From Noviluteimonas gilva (GTDB lineage Bacteria; Pseudomonadota; Gammaproteobacteria; Xanthomonadales; Xanthomonadaceae): a DNA stretch of 64,000 bases. The notes beneath the pieces are model-generated. The model did no database searches, had not been told where the DNA came from, and worked only from the letters and a program-made list of their open reading frames with translations. How positions within the stretch are numbered: the first letter of the stretch is position 1; the number at the start of each line of letters is the position of its first letter. The translations under genes were made by a program, and so were the position numbers. Location of the stretch: positions 1 through 64,000 of the forward strand of contig NZ_WOXT01000006.1 in NCBI RefSeq assembly GCF_009740395.1, given 5' to 3'. Below, piece by piece: positions 17,163 to 26,286 of this stretch.

Positions 17163-18110
17163 TTAGGCTCCGAGCAACACTTCCAGCACCGCCATGCGCG
17201 CGGCCACACCATTCGCGACCTGGCGGAGGATGAGCGACTGCGGGCCGTCGGCGACGTCGTCGTCGATTTCCACGCCGCGATTCATCGGGCCCGGATGCAG
17301 CACGACGGCTTCCGGTGCCGCGCGGCGCAGGCGCGTCGCGGTCAGACCGTAATCGCGGTGGTAGGCGTCGAGCGAACCGACGAGGCCTTCTTCCATCCGT
17401 TCGCGTTGCAGGCGCAGCATCATCAGGACGTCGACGCCCTCGAGCGCGGCGTCGAAGTCTTCGGTCACGACGCATCCATCGAGCGTCGCATCCGTCGGCA
17501 GCAAGGATTGCGGCCCGCACACGCGGATTTCGCCGGCACCGAGCGTGCGCAACGCATGCAGGTCGGTGCGTGCCACGCGCGAATGCTTCACGTCGCCGAC
17601 GATGGCGACCTTCAGTTGCGAGAAGTCCGCACCCTTCGCCTGGCGAATGGTGAGCATGTCGAGCAAGCCCTGCGTGGGATGCGCGATGCGGCCGTCGCCG
17701 GCGTTGATCAGCGCTGTGCCCGGGCGCGCTTCGCCGGCGAGCGCCGCGACCGCACCGTCTTCCTTGTGGCGGACGACGAAGCCGTGCACGCCCATCGCTT
17801 CGAGCGTGCGCATGGTGTCGCGCGCGGTTTCGCCCTTGCTCGTCGAGGAGGTGGATGCATCGAAGGTCAGCACGTCGGCGCCCAGGCGCTGCGCGGCGAT
17901 CTGGAAACTCGAACGCGTGCGCGTCGACGGTTCGAAGAACAACGTGCACACCGTGCGGCCGACCAGCGTGCTGCGCAGCGAGACATCGCCGCGGCGGTCG
18001 TCGAAGTTCTGCGCGAGGTCGAGCAAACGCACGAGCACCGTGCGCGGCAGGCCTTCGAGCGTGAGGAAATGGCGCAGGCGTCCCTGCGCATCCACCTGGG
18101 CAACGGTCAC
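17163..18110 (-). CDS. pyrB: Aspartate carbamoyltransferase catalytic subunit
   Basis: Condenses carbamoyl phosphate with aspartate in pyrimidine synthesis. The 315-residue protein has the carbamoyl-phosphate loop FFEPSTRTRSSF and the STSKGETARDT loop. HPTQGLLDMLTI, VGDVKHSRVARTD and HPGPMNRGVE also match the catalytic chain. The GTG start 18110 overlaps the ruvX stop (GTGA), so it is translationally coupled. No pyrI regulatory subunit is adjacent; instead the operon order is algH-ruvX-pyrB, common in this family and in pseudomonads. Confidence 0.96.
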   Translation of the reverse strand: MTVAQVDAQGRLRHFLTLEGLPRTVLVRLLDLAQNFDDRRGDVSLRSTLVGRTVCTLFFEPSTRTRSSFQIAAQRLGADVLTFDASTSSTSKGETARDTMRTLEAMGVHGFVVRHKEDGAVAALAGEARPGTALINAGDGRIAHPTQGLLDMLTIRQAKGADFSQLKVAIVGDVKHSRVARTDLHALRTLGAGEIRVCGPQSLLPTDATLDGCVVTEDFDAALEGVDVLMMLRLQRERMEEGLVGSLDAYHRDYGLTATRLRRAAPEAVVLHPGPMNRGVEIDDDVADGPQSLILRQVANGVAARMAVLEVLLGA

Positions 18111-18622
18111 TCGGCGGCTCCGCTCTGTGTGGTGAGAATGGGAGGGCTGCCATTGGGCAGCATTTCGATGCTGTCGTCGACGCGAATCGCGTCCTGCGGC
18201 GCGGCGAGCCAGCGTTCGATGATCACCGCGGCGGCCACGGCGTCCAGCGCGGCGGCGTCGCGGCGTTTCTTGCGGCCTTCGGCGCGATCGGCGGCGAAGC
18301 GTTGCGCGGCTTCGATCGAGCTCGCGCGTTCGTCGACAAGCACGACGGGCAAGCGATAACGCCCATGCAGTTCGCGCGCGAAGGCGAGCGCGCGGCGACG
18401 GATCGGCTGGTCGCCGCCGTCCATGGTCATCGGATCGCCGACCACCAGACCATCGGGACGCCATTCGGCGCGCAGGCGATCGATCGCGGCCCAGTCGGGG
18501 CCATGCGCATGCACGTCGATCACCGCGAGCGCGCGCGCACCGCTGCCGAACGCGCTGCCGACGGCGACACCGATGCGCCGCATGCCGACATCGAACCCGA
18601 GCACGGTGCCATCGAGTTTCAT
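18107..18622 (-). CDS. ruvX: Putative Holliday junction resolvase RuvX (YqgF)
   Basis: An RNase H-like fold nuclease implicated in 16S rRNA 5' end processing and also named as a putative resolvase. The 171-residue protein has the N-terminal catalytic aspartate in LGFDVGMRRIGVAVG, the glutamate-bearing VVLVDERASSIEA, and a late aspartate in DAAALDAVAAAVI. The ATG shares a base with the algH stop, and the stop overlaps the pyrB start. The C-terminal tail after IIERWLAA is about 30 residues longer than in compact homologues. Confidence 0.92.
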   Translation of the reverse strand: MKLDGTVLGFDVGMRRIGVAVGSAFGSGARALAVIDVHAHGPDWAAIDRLRAEWRPDGLVVGDPMTMDGGDQPIRRRALAFARELHGRYRLPVVLVDERASSIEAAQRFAADRAEGRKKRRDAAALDAVAAAVIIERWLAAPQDAIRVDDSIEMLPNGSPPILTTQSGAAE

Positions 18623-19188
18623 CAGGCGTGCCCGCTGTGGTCGGCCATCTGCGTGAGGTCCACGCCGATGCTGCCGGCCGCGGCCTGCCAGCGCGCGCCC
18701 AGCGGCGTTGCGAACAGCAGGCCCGGATCCATCGGCACGGTCAGCCAACTGTCTTCGATCAATTCCTGTTCCAGTTGCCCCGCGCCCCATCCGGCGCACC
18801 CGAGCGCGACGATGGCATTCGACGGGCCACCGCCGCCGGCCATCGCTTCGAGGATGTCGCGCGAGGTGGTGACATAGAGCGCATCGCCGATCTGCATCGT
18901 CGAATCCCAGCCGTCGCCGCCGTCGTGCAGCACGAAGCCGCGTTCGGGATGCACGGGGCCGCCGGACAGCACGATCTGCCCGCGCAGGTCGTCGTTCTCG
19001 CTGTCGATGCCCATCTGTTCGAAGACATCGCCCAGCGTGTACTCCGACGGGCGATTGACGACCACGCCCATGGCGCCCTCGGCATCGTGCTGGCAGACCA
19101 GCGCCACGCTCCGCGCGAAATGCGGGTCGGTGAGCGCCGGGAGCGCGATGAGCAACCGATTGGCAAGTGGCGTCGGACTGGCTTGCAT
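18622..19188 (-). CDS. algH: UPF0301/AlgH family protein (YqgE)
   Basis: A 188-residue member of the AlgH/YqgE family, soluble alpha/beta proteins of uncertain biochemical role, linked to alginate regulation in Pseudomonas. Recognisable signatures are [42 protein letters not shown], and the late [14 protein letters not shown]. It heads the algH-ruvX-pyrB operon on the minus strand. The whole cluster order is the conserved context by which the family is usually recognised. Confidence 0.93.
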   Translation of the reverse strand: MQASPTPLANRLLIALPALTDPHFARSVALVCQHDAEGAMGVVVNRPSEYTLGDVFEQMGIDSENDDLRGQIVLSGGPVHPERGFVLHDGGDGWDSTMQIGDALYVTTSRDILEAMAGGGGPSNAIVALGCAGWGAGQLEQELIEDSWLTVPMDPGLLFATPLGARWQAAAGSIGVDLTQMADHSGHA

Positions 19189-19214
19189 GGGCGGGATTCT
19201 ACCCCCGGTGACGG

Positions 19215-19589
19215 CTAGAGCGTCGCGAGGCGCTGCACCGTGTCGGGATACCGTTGCACGAGGCGAATGAGGACCGCGGCCTGCGCGTTCGGACGCGCGC
19301 GGCCCTGCTCCCAGTTCTCGAGGGTGCGGGGATTGGTGCGCAGGAAGTCGGCGAAGACGGGGCGCGACAAGTCCAGGGCCTCGCGGAGCTTGATCAACTC
19401 GGCAGGCTTGACCTCGGGCACCGTTCGCAAAGACACCACGTGCGTGCGCAGGGTGCGCTTTCCTTCGCGAGCTTCGCGCAATGCGTCGAAGCCTTCGACC
19501 AGTTCCGCGAACAGGTCGCGCTTCTTGCGCGGCGCGGCCCGCTTGGCCACACGCGCGGGAGCGGTTTTCTTCGTGCGCTTGGTCGCCAT
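19215..19589 (-). CDS. Antitoxin with Cro/C1-type helix-turn-helix (HigA/NadS-like)
   Basis: The 124-residue product has a Lys/Arg/Ala-rich N-terminus and a C-terminal [23 protein letters not shown] followed by [19 protein letters not shown]. That form is typical of HigA2/NadS-type antitoxins that repress their own operon. The ATG 19589 lies two bases after the toxin stop; a TTG at 19595 overlapping that stop is possible. Toxin-before-antitoxin order is the HigBA arrangement. It probably binds the palindrome at 19934-19962. Confidence 0.82.
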   Translation of the reverse strand: MATKRTKKTAPARVAKRAAPRKKRDLFAELVEGFDALREAREGKRTLRTHVVSLRTVPEVKPAELIKLREALDLSRPVFADFLRTNPRTLENWEQGRARPNAQAAVLIRLVQRYPDTVQRLATL

Positions 19590-19591
19590 GG

Positions 19592-19930
19592 TCAATGCCT
19601 CGCGTTGCGTTCGGAGATCAGGAGCTTCTTCAGGAAGGTGCGCTGCAGCGGCGTCAGATCACGGACTTCACGCTTGTCGTAGATCGCAAACAACCACAAC
19701 TGCGCACCTGCCGGCCACCAGTAATAGATGATTCGCAAGCCACCGCGCTTGCCCTTGCCGCGTCGCTTGTCCAGGAAGCGAACCTTCCGCAGGCCACCCG
19801 CGCCCGGAATCAGATCTCCCGCCTCCGGATCGGCGAGGAGCAACTGTTGCAGCGCCTGGAAGGCGCCGTCATCCAGATAGCCGGCGAGCGCGCCCTGGAA
19901 TGGCGGGAGTTCTACGAAGGTGGCATCCAT
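19592..19930 (-). CDS. RelE/HigB-like toxin
   Basis: A 112-residue member of the RelE/HigB2 (COG4737-like) toxin group, expected to be a ribosome-dependent mRNA endonuclease. Signatures are the N-terminal [20 protein letters not shown], the central [20 protein letters not shown] and the strand [20 protein letters not shown]. The basic stretch [10 protein letters not shown] fits RNA binding. The start ATG 19930 gives [11 protein letters not shown] and lies immediately downstream of the palindrome. Longer frames upstream read through noncoding sequence. Whether the toxin is active cannot be told from sequence. Confidence 0.85.
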   Translation of the reverse strand: MDATFVELPPFQGALAGYLDDGAFQALQQLLLADPEAGDLIPGAGGLRKVRFLDKRRGKGKRGGLRIIYYWWPAGAQLWLFAIYDKREVRDLTPLQRTFLKKLLISERNARH

Positions 19931-19933
19931 GAT

Positions 19934-19962
19934 ACGACTGTACGCAGGTTGCGTACAGTCGT
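19934..19962. promoter_or_regulatory. Palindromic operator of the toxin-antitoxin operon
   Basis: ACGACTGTACGCA (19934-19946) and TGCGTACAGTCGT (19950-19962) form a perfect 13-base inverted repeat with a GGT spacer. It ends three bases before the toxin start codon. Position and symmetry fit autoregulation by the HTH antitoxin. Confidence 0.75.
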
Positions 19963-19987
19963 TTTGCCGACAGGTTGCCCAAATGGC

Positions 19988-20016
19988 AGAAGGGAGCGGT
20001 TTCCCGCTCCCTTCAT
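19988..20016 (-). terminator. Hairpin terminator downstream of pilU
   Basis: Read on the minus strand, GGGAGCGG and CCGCTCCC pair around GAAA, followed by a short TTC. The T tract is weak, so termination may be partial. It separates pilU from the toxin-antitoxin operon. Confidence 0.55.
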
Positions 20017-20042
20017 GAATTGCCTTACGCGTTGGACTGACG

Positions 20043-21173
20043 TTACCGCGCTTCTGCAACCTCGACGCCATCCAACCCCTGCGCCAGCGTGCGCGCGTCG
20101 CCGCCCTGCGCGAGCTTGATGCGCAGGCGCACTTCGTTCGCCGAGTCGGCGTAACGCAGGGCGTCCTCGTAGGAGATCTCGCCGGCCTGGTACAGCTCGA
20201 ACAGGCTCTGGTCGAAGGTCTTCATGCCGAGGTTGGTGGATTCCTTCATCACTTCCTTCAGCTTGTGGATCTCGCCGTCGCGGATGTAGTCCTGCACCAG
20301 CGGCGTGCCCAGCATGATTTCCATCGCCACGCGACGGGCCTTGCCGTCGGGCGTGGGGATGAGCTGCTGCGCGACCACGCCCTTGAGGTTGAGCGAAAGG
20401 TCCATCAGCAACTGGCCGCGGCGGTCTTCCGGGAAGAAGTTGATGATGCGGTCCATCGCCTGGTTGGCGTTGTTGGCGTGCAGCGTGCACAGCACCAGGT
20501 GGCCGGTTTCGGCGAAGGCGATCGCGTGGTCCATGCCTTCGCGCGTACGCACCTCGCCGATCATGATCACGTCCGGCGCCTGGCGCAGCGTGTTCTTCAG
20601 CGCGGCATCCCAGCTGTCGGTGTCGATGCCCACTTCGCGCTGCGTGATGATGCAGCCTTCGTGCTTGTGCACGAATTCGATCGGGTCTTCGATCGTGATG
20701 ATGTGGCCCGTCGAGTTACCGTTGCGGTAGCCGATCATCGCCGCGAGCGAGGTCGACTTACCCGTACCCGTGGCGCCCACGAACACGATGATGCCGCGCT
20801 TGGTCATCGCGAGCGTCTTGATGATCGGCGGGAGGTTGAGTTCCTCCACGCTCGGGATCTTCGTCTCGATGCGGCGCAACACCATGCCGACCTGGTTGCG
20901 CTGGTAGAAGCACGACACGCGGAACCGGCCGACGCCCGCGACGCCGATCGCGAAGTTGCACTCGTGCGTCTTCTCGAACTCTTCGCGCTGCTGCGGATTC
21001 ATCACGTTCAGCACGAGATCGCGGCTCTGCTGCGGCGTGAGCGGGTTTTGCGTGATGGGCGAGATCTTGCCGTGCACCTTCATCGACGGCGGCATGCCGG
21101 CCGTGATGAAGAGGTCCGACGCCTTCTGGTGCGCCATCAGCTTGAGGAACGAGGTGAAATCGATGCTGCTCAT
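20043..21173 (-). CDS. pilU: Type IV pilus retraction ATPase PilU
   Basis: A hexameric secretion ATPase that assists PilT in pilus retraction. The 376-residue protein has Walker A GATGTGKST, the Asp box ITIEDPIEFVH, Walker B DVIMIGEVRTRE and the His box LCTLHANNANQA. Full-length similarity to PilU rather than PilT is shown by MAHQKASDLFITAGMPPSMK, HECNFAI and the C-terminal SYEDALRYADSANEVRLRIK. It follows pilT by 19 bases on the same strand and a weak hairpin terminator ends the unit. Confidence 0.95.
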   Translation of the reverse strand: MSSIDFTSFLKLMAHQKASDLFITAGMPPSMKVHGKISPITQNPLTPQQSRDLVLNVMNPQQREEFEKTHECNFAIGVAGVGRFRVSCFYQRNQVGMVLRRIETKIPSVEELNLPPIIKTLAMTKRGIIVFVGATGTGKSTSLAAMIGYRNGNSTGHIITIEDPIEFVHKHEGCIITQREVGIDTDSWDAALKNTLRQAPDVIMIGEVRTREGMDHAIAFAETGHLVLCTLHANNANQAMDRIINFFPEDRRGQLLMDLSLNLKGVVAQQLIPTPDGKARRVAMEIMLGTPLVQDYIRDGEIHKLKEVMKESTNLGMKTFDQSLFELYQAGEISYEDALRYADSANEVRLRIKLAQGGDARTLAQGLDGVEVAEAR

Positions 21174-21192
21174 AGAAGTGTGCTCCCGACCG

Positions 21193-22230
21193 TCATTCGA
21201 ACAGTCGCTTGTCCTTTGCGTATTCCTTGGCGTGCTGGCGCGTCACGAGACCGCGCTTCACGAGATCCTGGAGATGCTGGTCGAGGGTCATCATGCCGTG
21301 CGCCTGGCCGGTCTGGATCGCCGAATACATCTGGGCGACCTTGTCTTCGCGGATCAGGTTACGGATGGCCGGGATGCCGACCATGATTTCCCACGCCGCG
21401 GTACGGCCGCCGCCCACTTTCTTCAGCAGCGCCTGCGAAATCACCGCGCGCAGCGATTCGGACAGCATCGAGCGGACCATCGGCTTTTCGCCGGCGGGGA
21501 ACACGTCGATGATTCGGTCGATCGTCTTGGCGGCCGACGAGGTGTGCAGCGTGGCGAACACGAGGTGGCCGGTTTCCGCGGCGGTGAGCGCCAGGCGGAT
21601 GGTCTCGATGTCGCGCATTTCGCCGACGAGGATGTAGTCGGGGTCTTCGCGCAGTGCCGAACGCAACGCCTCGTTGAAGCCGTGCGTGTCGCGGTGCACT
21701 TCGCGCTGGTTGATCAGGCACTTCTGCGAGGTGTGCACGAATTCGATCGGGTCTTCGACCGACAGGATGTGCGCGTACTCGTTCTTGTTCACGTGGTCGA
21801 GCATCGCCGCCAGCGTGGTCGACTTGCCCGAGCCCGTCGGGCCGGTCACGAGGATCAGGCCCTGCGGCTGGTCGATCAGTTCCTTGAAGATGCGCGGCGT
21901 GTCGAGGTCTTCGAGCGTCAGCACTTCGGAAGGAACGGTACGGAACACCGCGCCCGCGCCGCGGTTCTGGTTGAACGCGTTGACGCGGAAGCGCGCCAGG
22001 CCGGGGATCTCGAACGAGAAGTCGACCTCGAGGAATTCTTCGTAATCGCGCCGCTGCTTGTCCGACATGATGTCGTAGACGAGCGCGTGCACCTGCTTGT
22101 GGTCCAGCGCAGGAATGTTGATGCGGCGGACGTCGCCGTCCACGCGGATCATGGGCGGGAGGCCGGCGGACAGGTGAAGGTCCGACGCCTTGTTCTTGAC
22201 CGAGAACGCCAGAAGTTCGGCGATATCCAT
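21193..22230 (-). CDS. pilT: Type IV pilus twitching motility ATPase PilT
   Basis: The main retraction ATPase that disassembles type IV pili for twitching and DNA uptake. The 345-residue protein starts MDIAELLAFSVKNKASDLHL. It has Walker A GPTGSGKST, Asp box SVEDPIEFVH, Walker B YILVGEMRDIET, His box FATLHTSSAAKTIDR and the conserved AIRNLIRE motif characteristic of PilT. It is divergent from yggS with about 140 bases between starts, a conserved pairing in many gammaproteobacteria. Pilus structural genes are not in the window. Confidence 0.97.
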   Translation of the reverse strand: MDIAELLAFSVKNKASDLHLSAGLPPMIRVDGDVRRINIPALDHKQVHALVYDIMSDKQRRDYEEFLEVDFSFEIPGLARFRVNAFNQNRGAGAVFRTVPSEVLTLEDLDTPRIFKELIDQPQGLILVTGPTGSGKSTTLAAMLDHVNKNEYAHILSVEDPIEFVHTSQKCLINQREVHRDTHGFNEALRSALREDPDYILVGEMRDIETIRLALTAAETGHLVFATLHTSSAAKTIDRIIDVFPAGEKPMVRSMLSESLRAVISQALLKKVGGGRTAAWEIMVGIPAIRNLIREDKVAQMYSAIQTGQAHGMMTLDQHLQDLVKRGLVTRQHAKEYAKDKRLFE

Positions 22231-22369
22231 TTACGTGCTCCCCCGCACGGCGATTGAAGTGCCAACTGATGAACGACTGGTGCTTTGGCACCCCCCACGG
22301 GCAGTATGGGCGCCGCCCTCCCCGCGGTGTCAACCGCGGATTCCGCGGCGATCACGAGGTTGCGACGAG

Positions 22370-23050
22370 ATGCTCACCCCTGCCCTTGACGCTGTCGTTC
22401 AACGTATTGAGAACGCGGCTCGGCAGTACGGTCGGCCAGCCCGCCTCCTGGCGGTGTCCAAGCGCCAACCGGCCGCGGCGGTCGCGGCCCTGGCGGCGGC
22501 CGGGCAGCGCGCCTTCGGCGAGAACTACGTGCAGGAAGCGCAGGGCAAGCAAGCCGAACTCCGGGATCCGACCCTGGAGTGGCACCTGATCGGCCATCTG
22601 CAATCCAACAAGGCCGCCACCGCCGCGCAGGCCTTCGACTGGGTGCAGACCGTCGACCGGGCCAAGCTCGTGCCCCTGCTGGCCGCGGCCCGGCCCGACG
22701 AGCGCGGCCCGCTCAACGTGTTGATCCAGGTGAACATCGACGACGAGGCCAGCAAGCACGGTTGCCGGCCCGAAGACGCCGGCGCGCTGGCCGATGCCGT
22801 CGCCGCCGCGGCGCCCCGGCTCGCGCTGCGCGGGCTGATGGCGATCCCCGCGCCGCTGGAGGACATGGACCGTCGCCGCGCCGCCTTCGCCCGCATGAAG
22901 ACCTTGTTCGACACCCTCGCCGCCAGCCATCCGTCGATGGATACGCTGTCGATGGGCATGAGCGAAGACTTCGACCTGGCGATCGCGGAAGGCGCGACGA
23001 TGGTGCGCGTGGGCACGGCCTTGTTCGGCGAACGTGCGCCGCGCAGCTAA
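22370..23050 (+). CDS. yggS: YggS family pyridoxal phosphate homeostasis protein
   Basis: A PLP-binding alanine-racemase-fold protein that buffers vitamin B6 and affects amino- and keto-acid balance. The 226-residue protein shows the PLP lysine in LLAVSKRQPA, the FGENYVQEAQ motif, WHLIGHLQSNK, and the phosphate-binding end MVRVGTALFGER. The ATG 22370 gives the usual N-terminus with a GAGG element upstream. It leads yggS-proC-DUF4426, an arrangement typical beside pilT. Confidence 0.95.
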   Translation: MLTPALDAVVQRIENAARQYGRPARLLAVSKRQPAAAVAALAAAGQRAFGENYVQEAQGKQAELRDPTLEWHLIGHLQSNKAATAAQAFDWVQTVDRAKLVPLLAAARPDERGPLNVLIQVNIDDEASKHGCRPEDAGALADAVAAAAPRLALRGLMAIPAPLEDMDRRRAAFARMKTLFDTLAASHPSMDTLSMGMSEDFDLAIAEGATMVRVGTALFGERAPRS

Positions 23051-23059
23051 ACTTCGGCG

Positions 23060-23878
23060 ATGAACGACCCCATCGCATTCATCGGCGGCGGCAACATGGC
23101 GCGCAGCCTGATCGGCGGCCTCGTGCCCGCCCGCGTGCCCGCTTCCGCGATCCACGTGGCCGAACCGGTCGATGCCCTGCGCGACGCGCTCGCGCGGGAC
23201 TTCGGCGTACACGTCGCCGCGGACAACGCCCCCATCGCGAACGCCGCCGGCATGTGGGTGCTCGGCGTCAAACCGCAGGTGTTGCGCGAAGTGTGCGAGG
23301 CGCTCGCGCCCATCGCGCGACGCACGCGCCCGCTGATCGTCTCCATCGCCGCCGGCATCACAACCGCGCAGCTCGATCGTTGGCTCGGCGGCGGCTTGCC
23401 CATCGTGCGCACGATGCCGAACACGCCGGCGTTGCTCGGCGCGGGCGTCACCGGCCTGTTCGCCAATGCACTGGTCGATGCGCAACAGCGCGAGCGCACG
23501 CAACAGTTGCTCGGCGCGGCCGGCCGCACGGTGTGGATCGATGACGAAGCGCGCATGGATGCGGTCACGGCCGTGTCCGGCAGCGGCCCGGCCTACGTGT
23601 TCCTGCTCGCCGAAGCGATGCAGGCCGCGGGCGAAGCCGAAGGCCTGTCGCCCGAAGCGGCGCGCGTGCTCGCATTCCAGACGATCCTCGGCGCCGGACG
23701 CATGCTGGTCGAAAGCGACGTGGGCGCAGCGGAATTGCGCGCGCGCGTGACCTCGCCCAACGGCACCACGCATGCCGCGATCGAAACCTTCGAAGCCGGA
23801 GGCTTCCGCGATCTCGTGCACCGCGCCGTGCACGCCGCCGCCGTGCGCGGCAAGGAGTTGTCCGATGCGAACGATTGA
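23060..23878 (+). CDS. proC: Pyrroline-5-carboxylate reductase
   Basis: The last step of proline synthesis, reducing pyrroline-5-carboxylate with NAD(P)H. The 272-residue protein has the Rossmann motif FIGGGNMARSLIGG near the N-terminus and WVLGVKPQVL. VRTMPNTPALLGAG and the late signature VTSPNGTTHAAIETFE complete the family pattern. Nine bases separate it from yggS and its 3' end overlaps the DUF4426 gene by 14 bases. Confidence 0.96.
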   Translation: MNDPIAFIGGGNMARSLIGGLVPARVPASAIHVAEPVDALRDALARDFGVHVAADNAPIANAAGMWVLGVKPQVLREVCEALAPIARRTRPLIVSIAAGITTAQLDRWLGGGLPIVRTMPNTPALLGAGVTGLFANALVDAQQRERTQQLLGAAGRTVWIDDEARMDAVTAVSGSGPAYVFLLAEAMQAAGEAEGLSPEAARVLAFQTILGAGRMLVESDVGAAELRARVTSPNGTTHAAIETFEAGGFRDLVHRAVHAAAVRGKELSDAND

Positions 23879-24335
23879 ACGCGCTGCCGTGTTGCTCGTC
23901 GCCGGCGTCCTCGCGGCCTGCGGTGGCGGCTCGACGCCCGTGCCCGCGCAAGCGGCGCCGCCGCCCGCCGATCTGCACGATGGCGATCTCCACATCCACG
24001 CCACCGCGGTGAACACGCTCGCGCTGCCCGAAAAAGTGACGCGGACCTACGGCATCCCGCGCGGCGAACAAACGTGGATGCTGTTGGTCACCACGCGCCA
24101 GGGCGAAGAAGGCCGCGACGTCGCGGTGCCGGCGAAAGTCTCGGCCACCGCGCGCGATCTGCAGGGCCGCAAGATCGAAATCCCGATGCGCGAGTTGCGC
24201 ACCGGCGACGGCTTGCTCGACAACGTCGGCACCTTCTCGATCACCCCGCCCGACACGCTGCAGTTCACCGTACAGGTCACGCCGGTCGGTGCGCAGACGC
24301 GCACGCTCACCTTTACGCGCGAAGTGGCGAAGTAG
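23865..24335 (+). CDS. DUF4426 lipoprotein
   Basis: A 156-residue exported protein with signal peptide and lipobox (VAGVLAACGGG), hence probably an outer- or inner-membrane lipoprotein. The mature domain fits DUF4426: HIHATAVNTLALPEKVTRTY, a central beta-sandwich, and TFSITPPDTLQFTVQVTP. Function unknown; DUF4426 genes commonly follow yggS-proC. The ATG overlaps the proC end. Its 3' end overlaps the convergent gene at 24313-25113 by 23 bases. Confidence 0.85.
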   Translation: MRTIERAAVLLVAGVLAACGGGSTPVPAQAAPPPADLHDGDLHIHATAVNTLALPEKVTRTYGIPRGEQTWMLLVTTRQGEEGRDVAVPAKVSATARDLQGRKIEIPMRELRTGDGLLDNVGTFSITPPDTLQFTVQVTPVGAQTRTLTFTREVAK

Positions 24336-25113
24336 CCCACGCGCGCACGATGCGCGCGATCGCGTCGACGCCGTCGGTCAACGCCGCCGGCCCCGGTTGC
24401 AGGATGATCGGCGACTTCACTTCATGCAGTTGCCCGTCGCGCACGGCGGGAATCGCGTCCCAGCCGGGGCGCGCGGCGACGCGTTCGGGGCGGAAGCGCT
24501 TGCCGCACCACGACCCCAGGATGATGTCGGGCGCGCGGCGGATCACTTCGTCGCTGTCTTCCAGGATGCGTTGTTTCGCGAGCGATTCCATCGCGCGCTC
24601 GGGAAAGATGTCGTCGCCGCCGGCGATGCGCACGAGTTCGGCGACCCAGCGGATGCCGGTGATCGGCGGCTCGTCCCATTCTTCGAAATAGACGCGCGGG
24701 CGGCGATCGAGTTTCGCCGCGTCCGCTGCGATCGCATCGAGTCGGCGCTGTAATGAATCTGCATAAGCCTCCGCGCGCGCGGCCGCGCCAACCATCGCAC
24801 CGAGACGGCGGATGTAATCGAGGATGCCCTCGACGCTACGATGGTTCGAGATCCACACCTCGACGCCATGGCGGATGAGCTCGGCCGCGATGTCGGCCTG
24901 GATGTCGGAAAACCCGATCGCGAAATCCGGTTTGAGCGCAAGGATCGCGTCGATCTTCGCGCTGGTGAACGCGCTGACCTTCGGCTTGTCGCGTCGCGCG
25001 GCGGTCGGCCGCACGGTGAACCCGCTGATGCCGACGATGCGGTCCTGCTCACCGAGCGCGTACAGCGTTTCGGTCGGTTCCTCGGTGAGGCAGACGATGC
25101 GGGACGGCGGCAT
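24313..25113 (-). CDS. Periplasmic-binding-protein-like (BtuF/FecB-type) protein
   Basis: The 266-residue protein resembles class III periplasmic binding proteins for cobalamin or iron complexes. It has RIVCLTEEPTETLYALGEQD, VGISGFTVRP, ILALKPDFAIGFSDIQADI, and later AARPGWDAIPAVRDGQLHEV. No clear signal peptide is present; the N-terminus [12 protein letters not shown] enters the fold at once, so the protein may be cytoplasmic or its export signal may be lost. No ABC permease or ATPase gene is adjacent, and no cobalamin riboswitch was found upstream. It shares a base with the pdxH stop, so it is probably co-expressed with it. Confidence 0.78.
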   Translation of the reverse strand: MPPSRIVCLTEEPTETLYALGEQDRIVGISGFTVRPTAARRDKPKVSAFTSAKIDAILALKPDFAIGFSDIQADIAAELIRHGVEVWISNHRSVEGILDYIRRLGAMVGAAARAEAYADSLQRRLDAIAADAAKLDRRPRVYFEEWDEPPITGIRWVAELVRIAGGDDIFPERAMESLAKQRILEDSDEVIRRAPDIILGSWCGKRFRPERVAARPGWDAIPAVRDGQLHEVKSPIILQPGPAALTDGVDAIARIVRAWATSPLRA

Positions 25114-25712
25114 CAGGGAAACAGCATGCGCGTCGACCACGTGCCGTCGTCGCCGCGTTCGTGCAGGTGACGCTCGTGCAGGCGGAACTGCGCGCCGTAC
25201 CAGAACTCCACGGCGCGCGGCACGATGCGGAACCCGCTCCATCGCGGCGGGCGCGGCACGGACTGGCCTTCGAATCGGCGCTCGACGTCGGCCAGGCGGG
25301 TTTCGAAGGTTTCCTTCGAAGCCAGCGTTTCCGATTGATCGGAGGCCCACGCACCCAACTGGCTGCCGCGCGGGCGCGAAGCGAAATACGCATCGGCTTC
25401 GGCGTCGTCGACGATCTCGACCTCGCCCTCGATCCGCACCTGCACGCCGAGCATCACGCGCGGCCAGTGGAACAGCAGCGCGGCCTGCGGATTGCCCTGC
25501 AGCTCGCGGCCCTTGCGGCCGTCCAGGTGCGTGTAGAAGACGAAGCCGCGCGCGTCGTGCGCCTTCAGCAGCACGGTGCGCGCCGAGGGGCGGCCCTGCG
25601 CATCGGCGGTCGCGACGACCATGGCGGTGGGGTCGGGTTCGCCCGCCGCCGCGGCTTGCGCGAACAGGTGGTCGAAGGTGGCAAGAACGTCGGTGGGGAG
25701 GTCGGCGCGCAT
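25113..25712 (-). CDS. pdxH: Pyridoxine/pyridoxamine 5'-phosphate oxidase
   Basis: An FMN enzyme that makes pyridoxal phosphate from its 5'-phosphate precursors. The 199-residue length is usual. Signatures are [20 protein letters not shown] with [16 protein letters not shown], the FMN-contacting [25 protein letters not shown] and the C-terminal [19 protein letters not shown], ending with WSTRMLFP. The start 25712 gives [13 protein letters not shown]; an ATG six codons earlier is in frame. It is divergent from aroK with about 30 bases between starts. Confidence 0.95.
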   Translation of the reverse strand: MRADLPTDVLATFDHLFAQAAAAGEPDPTAMVVATADAQGRPSARTVLLKAHDARGFVFYTHLDGRKGRELQGNPQAALLFHWPRVMLGVQVRIEGEVEIVDDAEADAYFASRPRGSQLGAWASDQSETLASKETFETRLADVERRFEGQSVPRPPRWSGFRIVPRAVEFWYGAQFRLHERHLHERGDDGTWSTRMLFP

Positions 25713-25743
25713 GGCTGCATTCTCGCGCATTAAGATCGGCGGC

Positions 25744-26286
25744 ATGAATCCCGCCCCGCACCTGATCCTGATCGGCCCCATGGGGGCCGGCAAGTCCTCG
25801 ATCGGCCGCCGCCTCGCCGAGCGCCTGGGCCTGCCCTTCACGGACATGGACTCGGCCATCGAAGCCCACGCGGGGACGAAAGTGACGACGATCTTCGATC
25901 TCGAGGGCGAAGCCGGGTTCCGTGCGCGCGAACGCGAGATGCTCGCCGAAGTGCTGCATTCGCCCGCCGGCGTGATCGCAACCGGCGGTGGCGTGGTGCT
26001 GGCGGAAGACAATCGCCGGCTGCTGCGTGAAGGCGCGTTCGTCGTCCATCTCGACATTTCGGTCGAAGGCCAACTCGAGCGGCTGGCGCGCGATCGCACG
26101 CGACCGTTGCTGCAACGCCCCGATCGCGAAGCGGTCTTGCGCACGCTCGCCGAGGAGCGCGCGGCCTTGTACGCCGATGTCGCCGACCTGCGCTTTTCGA
26201 CCGACGGAATGAGCGCGCACGAGGCGGCGCTGCAACTCGCGCGCCTGGTCGACGCAAAGTGGCAGCGCAGCGAGGCCGCGGCATGA
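25744..26286 (+). CDS. aroK: Shikimate kinase
   Basis: Phosphorylates shikimate at the 3-hydroxyl in the chorismate pathway. The 180-residue protein has the P-loop [13 protein letters not shown], the shikimate-binding [20 protein letters not shown], the [10 protein letters not shown] motif and the lid region [12 protein letters not shown]. Its stop overlaps the aroB start (ATGA), the standard aroK-aroB coupling. Confidence 0.96.
   Translation: MNPAPHLILIGPMGAGKSSIGRRLAERLGLPFTDMDSAIEAHAGTKVTTIFDLEGEAGFRAREREMLAEVLHSPAGVIATGGGVVLAEDNRRLLREGAFVVHLDISVEGQLERLARDRTRPLLQRPDREAVLRTLAEERAALYADVADLRFSTDGMSAHEAALQLARLVDAKWQRSEAAA

Noticed and set aside
24313-25712. Cobalamin riboswitch before the BtuF-like gene
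   Set aside because: The upstream sequence is pdxH coding sequence and carries no B12-box pattern; the binding-protein call does not depend on it.
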